Below are positions 14,355-26,050 of a DNA stretch of 64,000 nt, in pieces. The position numbers were made by a program, and so were the translations under genes. The notes beneath the pieces are model-generated. The model searched no databases and had not been told where the DNA came from. It saw only the letters and a program-made list of their open reading frames with translations. Position 1 is the stretch's first letter. Each line of letters starts with the position of its first letter. Source of the stretch: Bugula neritina (taxonomy: Eukaryota > Bryozoa > Gymnolaemata > Cheilostomatida > Bugulidae). Location of the stretch: the NCBI GenBank assembly GCA_964035545.1, contig OZ037765.1, positions 12,394,698 to 12,458,697 of the forward strand, given 5' to 3'.

Positions 14355-15030
14355 ATTAACTTATAGTGAGCACCCAAACAAATGACATCATCAAATTTTG
14401 AGAAGAATAAGTCACAGTGTGGAAAAATATTAGAATAATTTTAGTAATAAAAATGTCATTAGCTAAAAAAACAGAGCAAATATTATATGCTAAGAAGTTT
14501 CTTCACTTAAATTATATTACATTACCAATTCTTACAGGGCAGACTGTATTATATTGCTTAATATAATAATTGTCATTATTCAACAACTCAACAAATATTG
14601 ATTGTGATAATCTGAAAAAAATTCAGATTTTAATTTAGCTTAATTGAATAAATTTCCCTAAACAAGTCATGGAAATTACCAGTAATTATATTATAGCATA
14701 GGACAATTTTATGTGAAAATATAATGGTCATTAATGTCTCAGCTATTTTGATTGTAAAAAATATACAACTGGCACTAAAACAAATTAAACTGAATTATTG
14801 TTAACTGGTGAACTTAATTAATCAAGTAAACAAACATTTATATAATCTGTAATAATGTTCTTTTAACAAAAATTTATATAACATGTAATATATGAAAGCA
14901 ATAATACATTGAAGACTTACTAAATAGCTATTTAACCACAAAATTTAATATTGCCTAAAAAGCTTATGCATAGAAACTTGATGAAAAGCTCATAGTTCAC
15001 ATTAAGTTGTATTTAGACACACACATTCTA
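14355..15030. other. AT-rich spacer between two minus-strand genes
   Basis: No convincing exon was found. It should contain the 3' UTR of the kinase gene and either the promoter or the missing first exon of the membrane-protein gene. Confidence 0.35.
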
Positions 15031-18000
15031 TTATGTTGGTCTACCTGAAATGGCAGCTAGCCTACCAATTCTGGTAGAACGAGAGGAAGTTGGAGGTTTG
15101 GCTTCTTCCTCGTTAGCCCTATGGCGACTGCGGTTGATATTTCGGTGAGATGACAAAGATGGAGCCGCTGTGTCTTGAGCATGTCTGCTGGAGGGACTCA
15201 CGCTATCAACATCTCTATTCCTTCGACTGCATTGTTCTGATTTGCCTACTCGCCCCGGTGCCCTCCCACCCTCTCTATCTACTCTACTAGGCCTAAGTCT
15301 TCCCTCAGAGTTACACGGCTTTTCACCAACTGCTAGTCTCTCCATATTAGACTTGATATCTTCTTCTTTCTTAGAATTTAACTTGGCTTGCTCTCTTTCT
15401 AATTTCTTAGCTAAGAGGTTGGTTTTCCAATCAGTCCGTGTGCTAACAGTAGGATCTGGAACAGGGTTTGACGTAGAAGGTCTCACTCGCAGTCGATTTG
15501 GTATTGGAGAGCAGTTCCCAGGTATAACAGTATTTGACATACTTTTCCTCTGCATAAACATTGAACTGAATCTTTCCAATCTATTCATAGCAATAATAGC
15601 CTTTATTGCTTTCTACAACATTTTAATATACTATAATTAGTACACAGCTCATAAGTTAATTAACATCAATGGTACAATACACTGTCACTGTGTTTTACAC
15701 ACCTTCCATTTTCTTCTTGCAAAAAACTTGACATGAAACTTCTTAGAGAGATGCCTGGTTGTCTGTGCCCTAGTTATTTTTTGCAGCCATTTATGCTTCA
15801 TACAGTCATTTGCTGACAATCTCTTCCTATGAAGTTAGACATAGTATTTACAAATTTTACAGCTCCAGCTAATGCATGTATTAGTGTATCTAGTTGATTT
15901 GCCCTAACAATACTTTCTGCAAAGTACAGGTATAGATGTTTACTTAGCTTTGGTTTGAACTTTTTTGCTTTGGCATTCGCGGGTTTAAGACATTATCATT
16001 GCTTTGCTTTACAAGGAGACAATTTCTTATTCTACAAAGTTCCTCTATACAAAAAGTTTTAAGAACCTGCTTCAGAGTACCTTAAAGTATTTGCAGTATT
16101 TTTCCTTAACTATTGTATAATTCCACATAATAAATTCTTTAGAGTACTTTTGCATATAGAAATGAAGCATTATATTACTTGTTGTCACAATAGCATATAA
16201 AACACAGTGTTAATCTAATTTATTTTAACTTACATAGGATCTTTGATCAGCAGTTGTTTAATAAAATCTTTGCAGTCATCTGTTATAGCCTCAAATTCCT
16301 CAGCATCAAAGTTGAATTTTACTCGAAGTATATTGGATATCGTTTCATTGTCATTTTGAGCAAGAAATGGTGACAATCCGGACACACTACAATATTAATA
16401 CTGTCTACCTGGTGTTCATAGTTCTGATGGAAATGATCCTATACATGCAGTAGAATATGGTAACTTATGTAGATATCATATATATTATATAATTAAAAAA
16501 ATAAATGCAACGTTAAGTTTTAAAAAGCATGTAGCTGGAATTTTTAAAGTTTGACCGATATTTTAGTATGTGACTACACATACAGCACGTAGCATATGAC
16601 TCCAACACTCCACATATCTGTTGCCGGAGAAACATCTTCAAAATTGGCCACTTCTGGAGCCATGAACTCTAGAGTTCCAGCCATAGTTCGGATTCCACAG
16701 CCTTTATTATAAGTCAATGCTAAGCCAAAGTCTATAATCTTTACTCGAGTTCCAGTAGTTGCAACACAAACTATATTTTCAGGCTAAAAGTAATGCAATT
16801 TAATTAGGATTGCCCACATTTATGTTGTTCGACTTTTCAGATAACATATGGTTATAAATCATAGTTATTTGTTCATTTATCTAAGTTTCACAGCAAAAAA
16901 AATGTAAAAATCAAATATGAAAAGCTTGTTAAAACAAAATAGATAGGTCGAAAAATTAGGTCTCAGTTAAATTGTGTAAGACTTATCGTGCCATACCTTC
17001 ATGTCCAGGTGAATTACGTTTTGAGAGTGAATAAAAGCCATTCCATCCACTATCTGTCTCATAAACAAAATTGCTACTCTTTCTGTCAGGTCAAAGTTGT
17101 CATTAACAACTCTGTCAAATAGTTCACCGCCTAAAACTCTATAAAAGTATAACAAACAGCTACAATCAATGTTGAAAATCAATACTTCATAAAAAGATAG
17201 AAATGTAGCGAGCAACTAGAGTTGTGTGCTCTTGAGGTATTACATGTCGCCTAGTGTACTCTTTACATGACATCGGGGGGGGGGGGGGGGGGGGGGGGGG
17301 GTTTCATGGCACTTTTAAAAATGATGCAAACTTTAACAGTTTGTATATTTTTTTACTAACTGACTACATACTAAGTGACTATATCTACTTTATCACTCTG
17401 TATTAGATGCACTTTCCAACAGGTTTATAAGAGACTAACTTGTAACTGTCATTATATGTAATTGTGTTTTGCCGTCAAAGTGTACAATCAAATTCCTATT
17501 TCTTCTCAAACAACTTTTTTTAAACACATGCTAACTAAAATTTTAGATTAGAAAAAATACAATCAAAGCAAATATTATCTTTTAGCTGAAACTTGTTTTA
17601 AGCATCTTTAAGCTTGTTATCTCAACTTTGATTACTGTACTAAGGACTGCAAGTTTTCACTCTATGTTACCAATGCAAACCACATTAATTTGGACTTAAC
17701 CTATCAAACTGAGATTTCTTAAAGTGCCAATAATTTTGATTCCTACAAGTTTAAAGTTACACATACTTTCCTTTTACACAATGCCCCACAAATATGTATG
17801 TATTTTGTTACTTTTGGATGGTTATTTTAGCATTTGAAGTTGTTTTCTCTCTGAATCTCTGAGTACGTATATTTATAGCATATAGCACTTTTATAATTCT
17901 TTTGGTGTATAACATTAGCCAATGGAAATTATATCCAGCTGTAGTGAAAAGCAGTTGACAATATTTTGCAAAATGGCCAAATTCTCAGCCTAGTGAAAAT

Positions 18001-20721
18001 TAATCAAAAATCACAAAAAAACATACTTTTTAGCTTCGCACTCAGAACATAAAATGATGATTCTGAAAAGTCTGAATAACAGAATATTCTACTACATGGT
18101 GGAGCTTTTGCCTTAGTGGTAATGTTTACTAGATTACTAAAATATTGTAGCAAATTTTTCTGTAGAAACAAGAACCACTCATAAGGTGCTGTTAGGAATA
18201 TTTCCATGAACTTATATCAGCAAATTTACTAAAACCTTAAAATTTATAGTGCAACATAAAAACTGTAAGGATGTTGCTGTTACAAATAAGCATGTTTTAG
18301 TGATTTTTTACAGTGAACTAAATGTGCATTAAATTTTATCCATTAGCTAGCTATTAACTTACAACTTATCTTTCTTTGTAGCCTAATTGATAAGAAACAT
18401 GCATGCAATTTGATTGATTCACACTCATATTATGCACACAGATATGGCTCAATAGAGCATTAACATTTTGTTTTACAATGCCTCTTATACAGTAGCCAGG
18501 TCAATGGCTTAACATTTAATAATTTATACCTTGTCAGATATATTGTAGAGATTTACAATCATAACTTTACTATCAATCCATACTAAAGATATACATGACA
18601 AGCAGTTGCTCCTTAGTAGTGTCAGTACAGAGAAGGCTCAGAGTATATATACACTTAGGGTTACATAGGATGCAAAGATGTGAGAGAAAGTTTGTTGTGA
18701 AATTTGTAAATAAGGCATGTTGCACATGAAGTGTTGTTTTCTAACAGCCTGCATGGTATATACAAACTCTACTGTTTCTGCTAATGAGCTTCCAATACAC
18801 TGACCGAAAAGTTGATTACCATATTATATTGATACTTGATAATACAACCTCACTCTTTTAGCTAGTTTCAAAAACAAATTTAAGTTGTGATTTATTTCAA
18901 ACATACTTATATAACTAGATAAATAAATGGAGTTTTCATCTTCAACATGCCTAACAGTTTTAAGCTTACTAAGAATAACTTGAAACGTTTCTCAGGGCAA
19001 CTTACAGCTCCATAACAATACACATCTGCCTGTCCTTCTCAAACGCGTCGTATATTTGCAATATCCTATTGTGGTGCAACTTTGATTGAATTTCTATTTC
19101 CCTTTTCACTGCTGCCTTATCTGTGTCACAATGGACGGTGATGAACTTTGCTGCCAGCTTTAAACCTGTTGTTTTTTCTTCGCATCTCTTCACTTCACCA
19201 AACTTCCCTCTAAAGGATATGATTTAACTTAGAAATAAAATACGCAGCACAGTTCAATCTCAAATCTGAGCAGTTATATTAAGTGTTTAAGCAAAGTGTT
19301 GGTCTGATGTGAAGAAACAATGTGCTGGAAATTGTCCGACTACTTTGTGATAAGAAGCACTTGGTTGTACTAGTTAAGATATTCAGAAGTTAAACGTTTG
19401 TATGGAGCTATGTTGCATAGTCTATAACAAGGAGATGGTCATATACTGTATAGGAAGCATGTATATTGTATATCATACATGTCCAACGGATTACAGTCAT
19501 TTATATTTGCCTGAGCTTTTTATTAACAAAAACTTTGCTTTTATTTATACTAAAACGATGATAGTGTGAACAAGCTTTACTTGATGCTACAAGCATCTAG
19601 TCAATGCTCCCAAGTTAAGTTGCTCTAAACAAGAAACAACAAAACTATCTTATATCCCCTAACTGCCTAGGGTAATTACTGCATTTTTCTAAAGGTCTAC
19701 TTTACAACCAAGCTGTCTAGTTAAATGTTAATCATAAAATGCTAATATAATATCTACATGAGCCATTGTAAGTTACTGTAGGTTAATTTGTAATTATTCC
19801 ATACATTCGAGTGAATAATAATGGAAGCTGTTATAGCATGCATATCTATAAATGATAGGGCTACCTTCCTAGCAGTTCTCCTACATTGAAGCCCCTTGTA
19901 ACCCACTTATCTTTATGTATTGCAATTTCTCTTGGCTCAAAAGGTGGCTCTTCACCTAAAAACACACACTGCTTAATAAACAAAGCTCATCCAACTGAAA
20001 AATATAATATTTTCATATTTATAACATATATTCTCATATTTCAAATCGAGCTTAAAATAAAATGCACATATAGTCTACATGGCATGTCTATCCCAAGCTT
20101 TACAAAGATCAATGAATAAACTTGATTACATTTATTAAACATAGTTTGTGGCAGTATTTTTTCCAGCATAGATTGTTAGTACATTCAGCTCTAAACTTTG
20201 GGAGTATTTTTTTTACTTGTTTTGAACTTATATTACATAGAATTAAAAATTTTCAACAGCTGATGATGCTTGTTTGAATTACAGATAACTATCTTGATTC
20301 AATGGCCAATTGTCATTAATTATTAAGTTTTGCTGAGGCCTTTTTTACTCATTTGTCTTGTCATTGAAAAAGATAACAAGCTTATTTCTCAAGTTTTAAA
20401 GCCAATTCAATAATAACACCCAGCAATAATTAATAAATAAGTTACACAATTTTTCAGTGACCTACATATTAATTTACTCATCATGATTTAAATATTTTGT
20501 GTATTATGAGTTTTTTCTCTTAAAATGCTAATTGTTCCTATTTTGGGAATTTTTAAAGTTGCCACAGCCAAACCAGTGCTTGAAGAAACAAATAATTTGG
20601 TTCAATACTTGAAGTATTACCCAAAGATTGTAGGTAGAAATACAGATATCTTCTAATTCTTACCTTCTTCTTCTGGATCAATTGCAGTTTTCTTTGCGTA
20701 AGCTACTTTCCTTCTACTCAT
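15031..20721 (-). CDS. Myosin light chain kinase (MYLK2/3/4-like), calmodulin-regulated
   Basis: Ser/Thr kinase that phosphorylates myosin regulatory light chain under Ca2+/calmodulin control. Coding exons in transcript order: 20664-20721 (ATG), 19865-19955, 19006-19209, 16997-17138, 16584-16783, 16234-16386, 15703-15826, 15031-15612 (TAA). Phases agree and give about 517 codons. Visible motifs: Gly loop GRGKFGEV, ATP lysine in LKLAAKFI, GGELFDRV, catalytic HLDMKPEN (HLD instead of HRD, usual for this family), IIDFGLA, MAPEV, DMWSVGVI and SGLSPFL. After the kinase comes the autoinhibitory/calmodulin-binding stretch, around FFARRKWKKAIKAIIAM and RLERFSSMF, as in MLCKs. A charged, Ser-rich tail of about 165 residues follows. 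No Ig or FN3 domains are visible, so it resembles the short muscle-type kinases. The intron 17139-19005 holds a poly-G tract. Confidence 0.92.
17275..17301 (+). repeat. Poly-G homopolymer, 27 G
   Basis: An uninterrupted run of 27 G on the plus strand (C on the transcribed strand) in the kinase intron between 17139 and 19005. Such a run could form a G-quadruplex and is prone to length change and sequencing error. Confidence 0.9.
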
Positions 20722-20859
20722 GGTGGATGGCAACTTCAACTTTATAAATGCAATATATTTTCGACCATGTCATGAACCTCTAAGACCAGTTTTTAAGGTT
20801 TGATATACTATGTGATGCTTCTACTATAATCTATCAGTAAGAGAGTTAATAGTAGATGC

Positions 20860-21110
20860 TAATTATCAGCTGCAAGGTGTACACCAGCTGCACAAGAACT
20901 GCTGTACAGGTTACAAGATATGCTGGCAGCTGCAGTAGAGCCTTATATAATGCACAGTAATAGCTTGCAGAGAGATTGTATAATAATGAGGTCTAGTGGA
21001 AGAAAGAAACTACTGCCTAATTATTAACAAAGTAAAAAATGGTTGGATCAGTCAACACAGTCCAGGTGAACATTTATTAGGCTTTAACCTGCTAATTTCT
21101 TCAGCTGTTG
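20860..21110 (-). promoter_or_regulatory. Putative muscle-type promoter of the MLCK gene: TATA box and E-boxes
   Basis: On the minus strand, TTATATAAGG (20941-20950) sits about 220 bases upstream of the kinase ATG, so transcription could start near 20.91 kb. Around it are CAGCTG E-boxes at 20867-20872, 20885-20890, 20927-20932 and 21102-21107, plus CAGGTG at 21063-21068. CAGCTG is the preferred site of MyoD-type factors. The assignment is inference from motif clustering and gene function. Confidence 0.45.
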
Positions 21111-22141
21111 CAGTCAGCAGACAAACTACAGAGCTGAATGGAACAGATGTATGTATAGTGTATGTGTGCCTGTAGACCATAGCCAGCTCAAAAACAGTTG
21201 TTATTTAGTATTTTTCTTTAGTACAAAACTTAAAATAAACTGGTAACCAATATTAACATGTTCATCGGTGAATGTGGCTGGTAACAAAGCTTTCAATACT
21301 TGAACTACTTTGACAATTGTCACTTGTCTTGACAGTTTATAGCCATATTCTGTGGACTGTTGAATTTGTTTACGGAAATACCAGTAAGCATGATGAGTGA
21401 ATAGTTAACACTAGCACCATTTTGGTGCAGCAATAGAGAAATTTCAACAGCCTAAAATCATTCATTTATTCAATTGATTTTAGTTTGGGGTACGAGTTGA
21501 AGTTCTTGAGAACATAACTTCTTTGGCTAAATTTCTGATCTAGACCATAGCTTTTCTCAATTTTTCCATACACTTCTTAGATAATTGATGACAATATTTT
21601 TCTCAAAAACACTAATTGGAATTTATAGTTTATATGCCTAACATCACAAATAACATCTGAATTAGTAAACATTACATTGTACTCAACCACATACATAATA
21701 AATTAGTATCTATGCTCAAGACCATGCACTGCTTTAGGCAAATGTACATCCCATAAAATATATAAACAAATTGTGAAGACAACTCTATAAGCTGAATCAT
21801 TGAGGCACCTACATTATACATATAAATTTGTAAACTATATTTGCATTAGGGCCATTAAAAAGGATTACATAGATTGATATAATAAATATGTTGAAACATG
21901 CTAGCTCCATCCAAACTATAAAACTTTAAAGCAGGTTTGAGAAGTCTACATATAACCAAGTACCATACAACACATGCTTCCTTTTGACTTTTAGTTCACA
22001 GTTTTTGCATCAACAGTCAGCTAATGTACCTTATGGTAATTGAAGAACATTGAAACTTTACACTAAATGTAAGATTGTTTTACAAATAAAATATATTTTT
22101 AACTTCAATTCAATAGAATAAAGTAAAAATTAATACAAAAG
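21111..22141. other. Intergenic DNA, no gene seen
   Basis: AT-rich sequence between the MLCK promoter region and the DNAJC24-like gene. It probably includes the 3' UTR of the latter. No conserved reading frame was recognised. Confidence 0.4.
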
Positions 22142-22630
22142 TTATGTAGTGTTAACAGATAGTTTGTAGCTGTCACAAATTGATGGTCGATTATCCACAC
22201 TATTTTCATCAGAGTACAAAATTTTTATACACAGACTGCAGGACAAACAGGCAGCATATTGATATTTCAACTGAATGTCTATTTCAGAAAGAACATATTC
22301 ATCGCCACAACGGCATGGATATGTGTACAACTGTCTTTCAGCATCACTATTGTCACAATCAAGGTCATCAAAATATACAGTGTCTTGCACTGGCAGTTCT
22401 TGATAGGTTTGAAGATGCTGATATCGTATATCATATTCTTTTTTCAACTTTGGATCTTTCAGTATGCCATAGGCATTATTAATTTTCACAAATATTTTTT
22501 GATGTTTAAGTGTATCTCCTCCAACGTGATGATCTGGGTGGTGGCGTCGAGCTAGCTCTTTAAATTTCTGCTTAATTTGTTGATCAGAAGCTTCAGCTGA
22601 ACATTCTAGAACTTTATACAGATCTTCCAT
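22142..22630 (-). CDS. DNAJC24: DNAJC24/DPH4-like J-domain and CSL zinc-finger protein
   Basis: Co-chaperone and electron-carrier subunit of diphthamide synthesis on eEF2, partner of DPH3. The reading frame has no introns. An N-terminal J domain begins MEDLYKVLECSAEASDQQI and carries the HPD motif in RRHHPDHHVGG, followed by FVKINNAYGILKDPKLKKEY. A C-terminal CSL (DPH-type) zinc finger follows: PCRCGDEYVL, then CLSCSLC. J domain plus CSL finger in about 162 residues is the DNAJC24/DPH4 layout. The frame stays open to an ATG at 22735, but the extra 35 residues are hydrophobic and non-conserved in character. Starting at 22630 places the J domain at the N-terminus as in the family. No obvious polyadenylation signal was found. 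Confidence 0.88.
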   Translation of the reverse strand: MEDLYKVLECSAEASDQQIKQKFKELARRHHPDHHVGGDTLKHQKIFVKINNAYGILKDPKLKKEYDIRYQHLQTYQELPVQDTVYFDDLDCDNSDAERQLYTYPCRCGDEYVLSEIDIQLKYQYAACLSCSLCIKILYSDENSVDNRPSICDSYKLSVNTT

Positions 22631-22735
22631 ATCTAGCTGTAACCTACATTCCATAGCAATCAATAAGATAACGCAAGTAAAGCATAAGCAAACTGTTGAT
22701 ATAATATAACACAAATATTGTAATTGCCTTCTCAT

Positions 22736-25700
22736 AAAAAGTTTTGCTAGTTAGTGAGCCAGGGTTGGATCAATATCCAAATTTTGATTTGCAAATTTAT
22801 CGCCATGTAATTTATAAAATGATAAAGCAGTAAATTATAAAAAATATATGACAAGTTTATAAGTCAAAATAAATGTAAATGTTTATGTCAAAATAGTCAT
22901 TTATAAATAGATAAAAAATAAAATTTTCAATTAAAAACAGCGATTACAAAATTAATGAGTAGTACTGTGACACTGTACCGATGTCACTATTCCCTTAATT
23001 ACAGGATACAAATATGTTTTAAACTTTAAAGATAGGCATAATACTATACTAATAATAATACTAACTATTACTAACTAATAATTTACTAATACTAATAGTA
23101 ATTACAATGTGAATGGTTATAAATATAAAATTAAATTAAAATGCTTTTAATTCCATACTAACTAGTTCTACTACTAGACCTAGTAACTGAAACTCGACGT
23201 ATAATAAATAAAATTAGTGATAATCTTGATGTTCATCTTACACTAATCACTAATACTAATAGTAATGGTTATTTGAGAGTTTCAAAAAATGAGTGAAAAT
23301 TGAATTACTATAACTTAAAGTATAACATTAACTATTAAATTTAATTTTATTAACTTTTAGTTTTAGTTTTACTTTGCTTAAACTTTCCAGTGGTCTATTG
23401 CTTTTAAACTCAAATTGAAATTGACCACCAGAATAGTAATAATTGAAAGTACCAAAATATTAATTAAAACACTTCTTCTATGTCTAAGCGCATAATGATA
23501 AATGTTAATATTTATAATTATTTACAATTATGATTTGTCACACTCACTATGTGTACACAGTAGACCATAAAAATTGTTTCACCTTGACATAGTTTTGCTC
23601 TTAGTTGTAAGGTTGTGTTTTACTTATTGGTTATATGCATATATATTACAAATAACGTACTTATTGTATGCAATATTTTTAATGCTGGATCGCGGCTTAC
23701 AAATGAAGTTTGCGACACAACTAGCCTACTCTGATTGACCCGGAAGTTCACCACTTCCAATTCGCAAAATTAGTGCAAATAATAAAACCCAACATTGATC
23801 GAGAGTTTCTAGTGTCTATTTTTAGCCACAGGCATATTAAGATACTAATAGACTAAGGTGGCTGTAACTGCAATTTTACAGATTTATGTTTAATTATAAA
23901 TTTATTGCTTTTTCTACTTACCACTGATTCAGTTTTACTTTTAGTTTTAGTGATACTGATTTAGTGATTACATTTTCATTTTGATTTACTCATACTCATA
24001 GTCATACTGAATGAGTGAAAGTGAAAGTGAATCAAGTTCAAGTGAATCACCATCGGTGTCACTATGACTATGAGTATGACTATGACTATGAGTATCTCTA
24101 TCAGTTTCAGAATACTTATACTCATGCTAATAGTTATACTCATAAGTAGTATAGTTTAGTATAGTTTAAGTTATAGTAATACTAATTCAGTAATTGTTAA
24201 TGTTGAAGTTGAAGATAATGATAATGATAATCAATATCATAGCCATAATGTTAATTACTCATGCAAGTTTATATTCACCATCTCTGCGAGAAAAGCCCTG
24301 TTGGATAGGGTTTTTGTTTAATCGGGCTTAGGACTTATTCAGATTGGGCACAGTTGATGTTATTGTTATACTGATAGTAATACTTATACTCAATATGAAT
24401 CTCATAGTGATACTGATATACCTACTGATTTACTCAGTCTCAGTCTGAGTGAGAGTCAAGTTTAACAATAACTCTGAGCCACTCAATCATCGTGGTAATT
24501 TAATTATATTGATTGCTATTAGTAATGAGTATTAGACTTGGTATTGAGTATGAATAAATTATGTCTGTATCCAAATTTGAACTTAATGTTAATCTAAATC
24601 CTTATCTAATAGTTATTTTTATTTGAACTTCCATGTTTGCAATTTAGGTTAAACTTAATACTATGCCTATAGTTATTTCTATCAACTTTCAATTTTTGCT
24701 CTGGTAGTGGTTTTGCTTACCCTCACTTTCATTTTGAATTTCCACTTGATTTTAAGCTCGAAGAACTAGAATTAATACTACTAAAAGTTTGCTTATGGTT
24801 TTGTATTTTAATTTGTAAGCAATAAGTTAATGATAAAAAATCATAGTTGTGCTAAGCCTAATGCCAATGACAATGTTAATCATAAAGTGATAATGAATTG
24901 TATTCAATGGTAATGAATATTCATGCCGACGCTAAGCTGGATCAAAACCCTTTATCATAATAGTATTCATATTTATATGAATAATTATTATTTATTTTAA
25001 ATTACAACAAAAAGTTTAAGTAAATCATTGCTGACAATTGCTGATTGTAAGAATAGGATTTTTGAAATACTGTAACCATAGCTCTGAATCTAAGTATAAT
25101 TTAAACCTGTGTTAAATATTTATAGCTCATACATAAATTATAGTTGTTTTTGTATTAAATGAAAAAATTTATTGATAACTATTCGCTGATAAATTACCAT
25201 TGCTGTCATTAACTCTGAAATTTTTCATATAGTCTAAATGAAAAAAATAATCATACTCATATCGGTAGCAATACTCAATATCACACTCAAAGTTAGTCAT
25301 GTGTCAAATTATTAAAGCAGCTTTTAAACTCAATAGTGTTTTTGATTAATTTGCAATGGGACCAAATATTACATTGTTATTATGACATTTTCACAGTTAC
25401 TCGCTTTCTCCAGTTTTGCTATTAAATTTTAACTTGAATTGCTCAAAATACAAATTTATGACTCATTGTACATTTTTAATAGTCTATAACATAGTTGTAA
25501 TAGTCACTAATCGGTGGGCTTAGTATTTAGTAGATCTCTGATTGTATGCACTGCATAGCATCTAACAAGTGCAAAATAAAAATCCACACAAACTGTCACT
25601 TAGCATAGCGAATTTCAGTAATAGTGTATCAGAGAACGTAGTCGTACGAGTCGTAATTGCTGTACATTAATAAGTAATGGGAACTTCTAGACCACAACCG

Positions 25701-26050
25701 AATTAAATTATTGAACAGAAGTGTTAGTTAATAGTTATAGTGAAAGTCTGATTTTAGTTGCTAACTAACCCACACATTTTAGCTGTATTTTTATAATAAA
25801 TTTCAAATTATGCATGTTTTAGTCATTTAAATTTTAATGTGTTTCTTATTCAACTTGTTCTTTTGAGTCACCTAGTTAGCTTACTTGATTTCTGTAATTT
25901 GCGCTAATGGTTCATTTTGGAAAAAGTGGAAGTGTTCATAAGTATTATTAATTACAGTAGATTTGTATGCAATGAGTATGTTTTTCTTTCAATCATCCTT
26001 AAAATTCAATTTTTTAGTTTTTGGGTTGATTAATCCTAAGAATCCTCATC
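22736..26050. other. AT-rich intergenic region with cryptically simple sequence
   Basis: No gene recognised. From about 23.9 to 24.5 kb the sequence is built from permuted words such as ACTCATAGTCATACTGA, GTGAAAGTGAAAGTGAA and ACTATGACTATGAGTATG. Several stretches of ACTAATAGTAA-type sequence occur around 23.05-23.35 kb. The right end should hold the PTPN9 promoter. Confidence 0.55.

Noticed and set aside
22631-22735. Upstream 35 codons of the DNAJC24-like frame as true N-terminus
   Set aside because: Family proteins begin at the J domain; the extension is hydrophobic and looks like untranslated sequence. A membrane-anchored isoform cannot be fully excluded.
23900-24300. CRISPR-like spaced repeats
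   Set aside because: No constant repeat or regular spacing, and the DNA is eukaryotic; it is low-complexity sequence.
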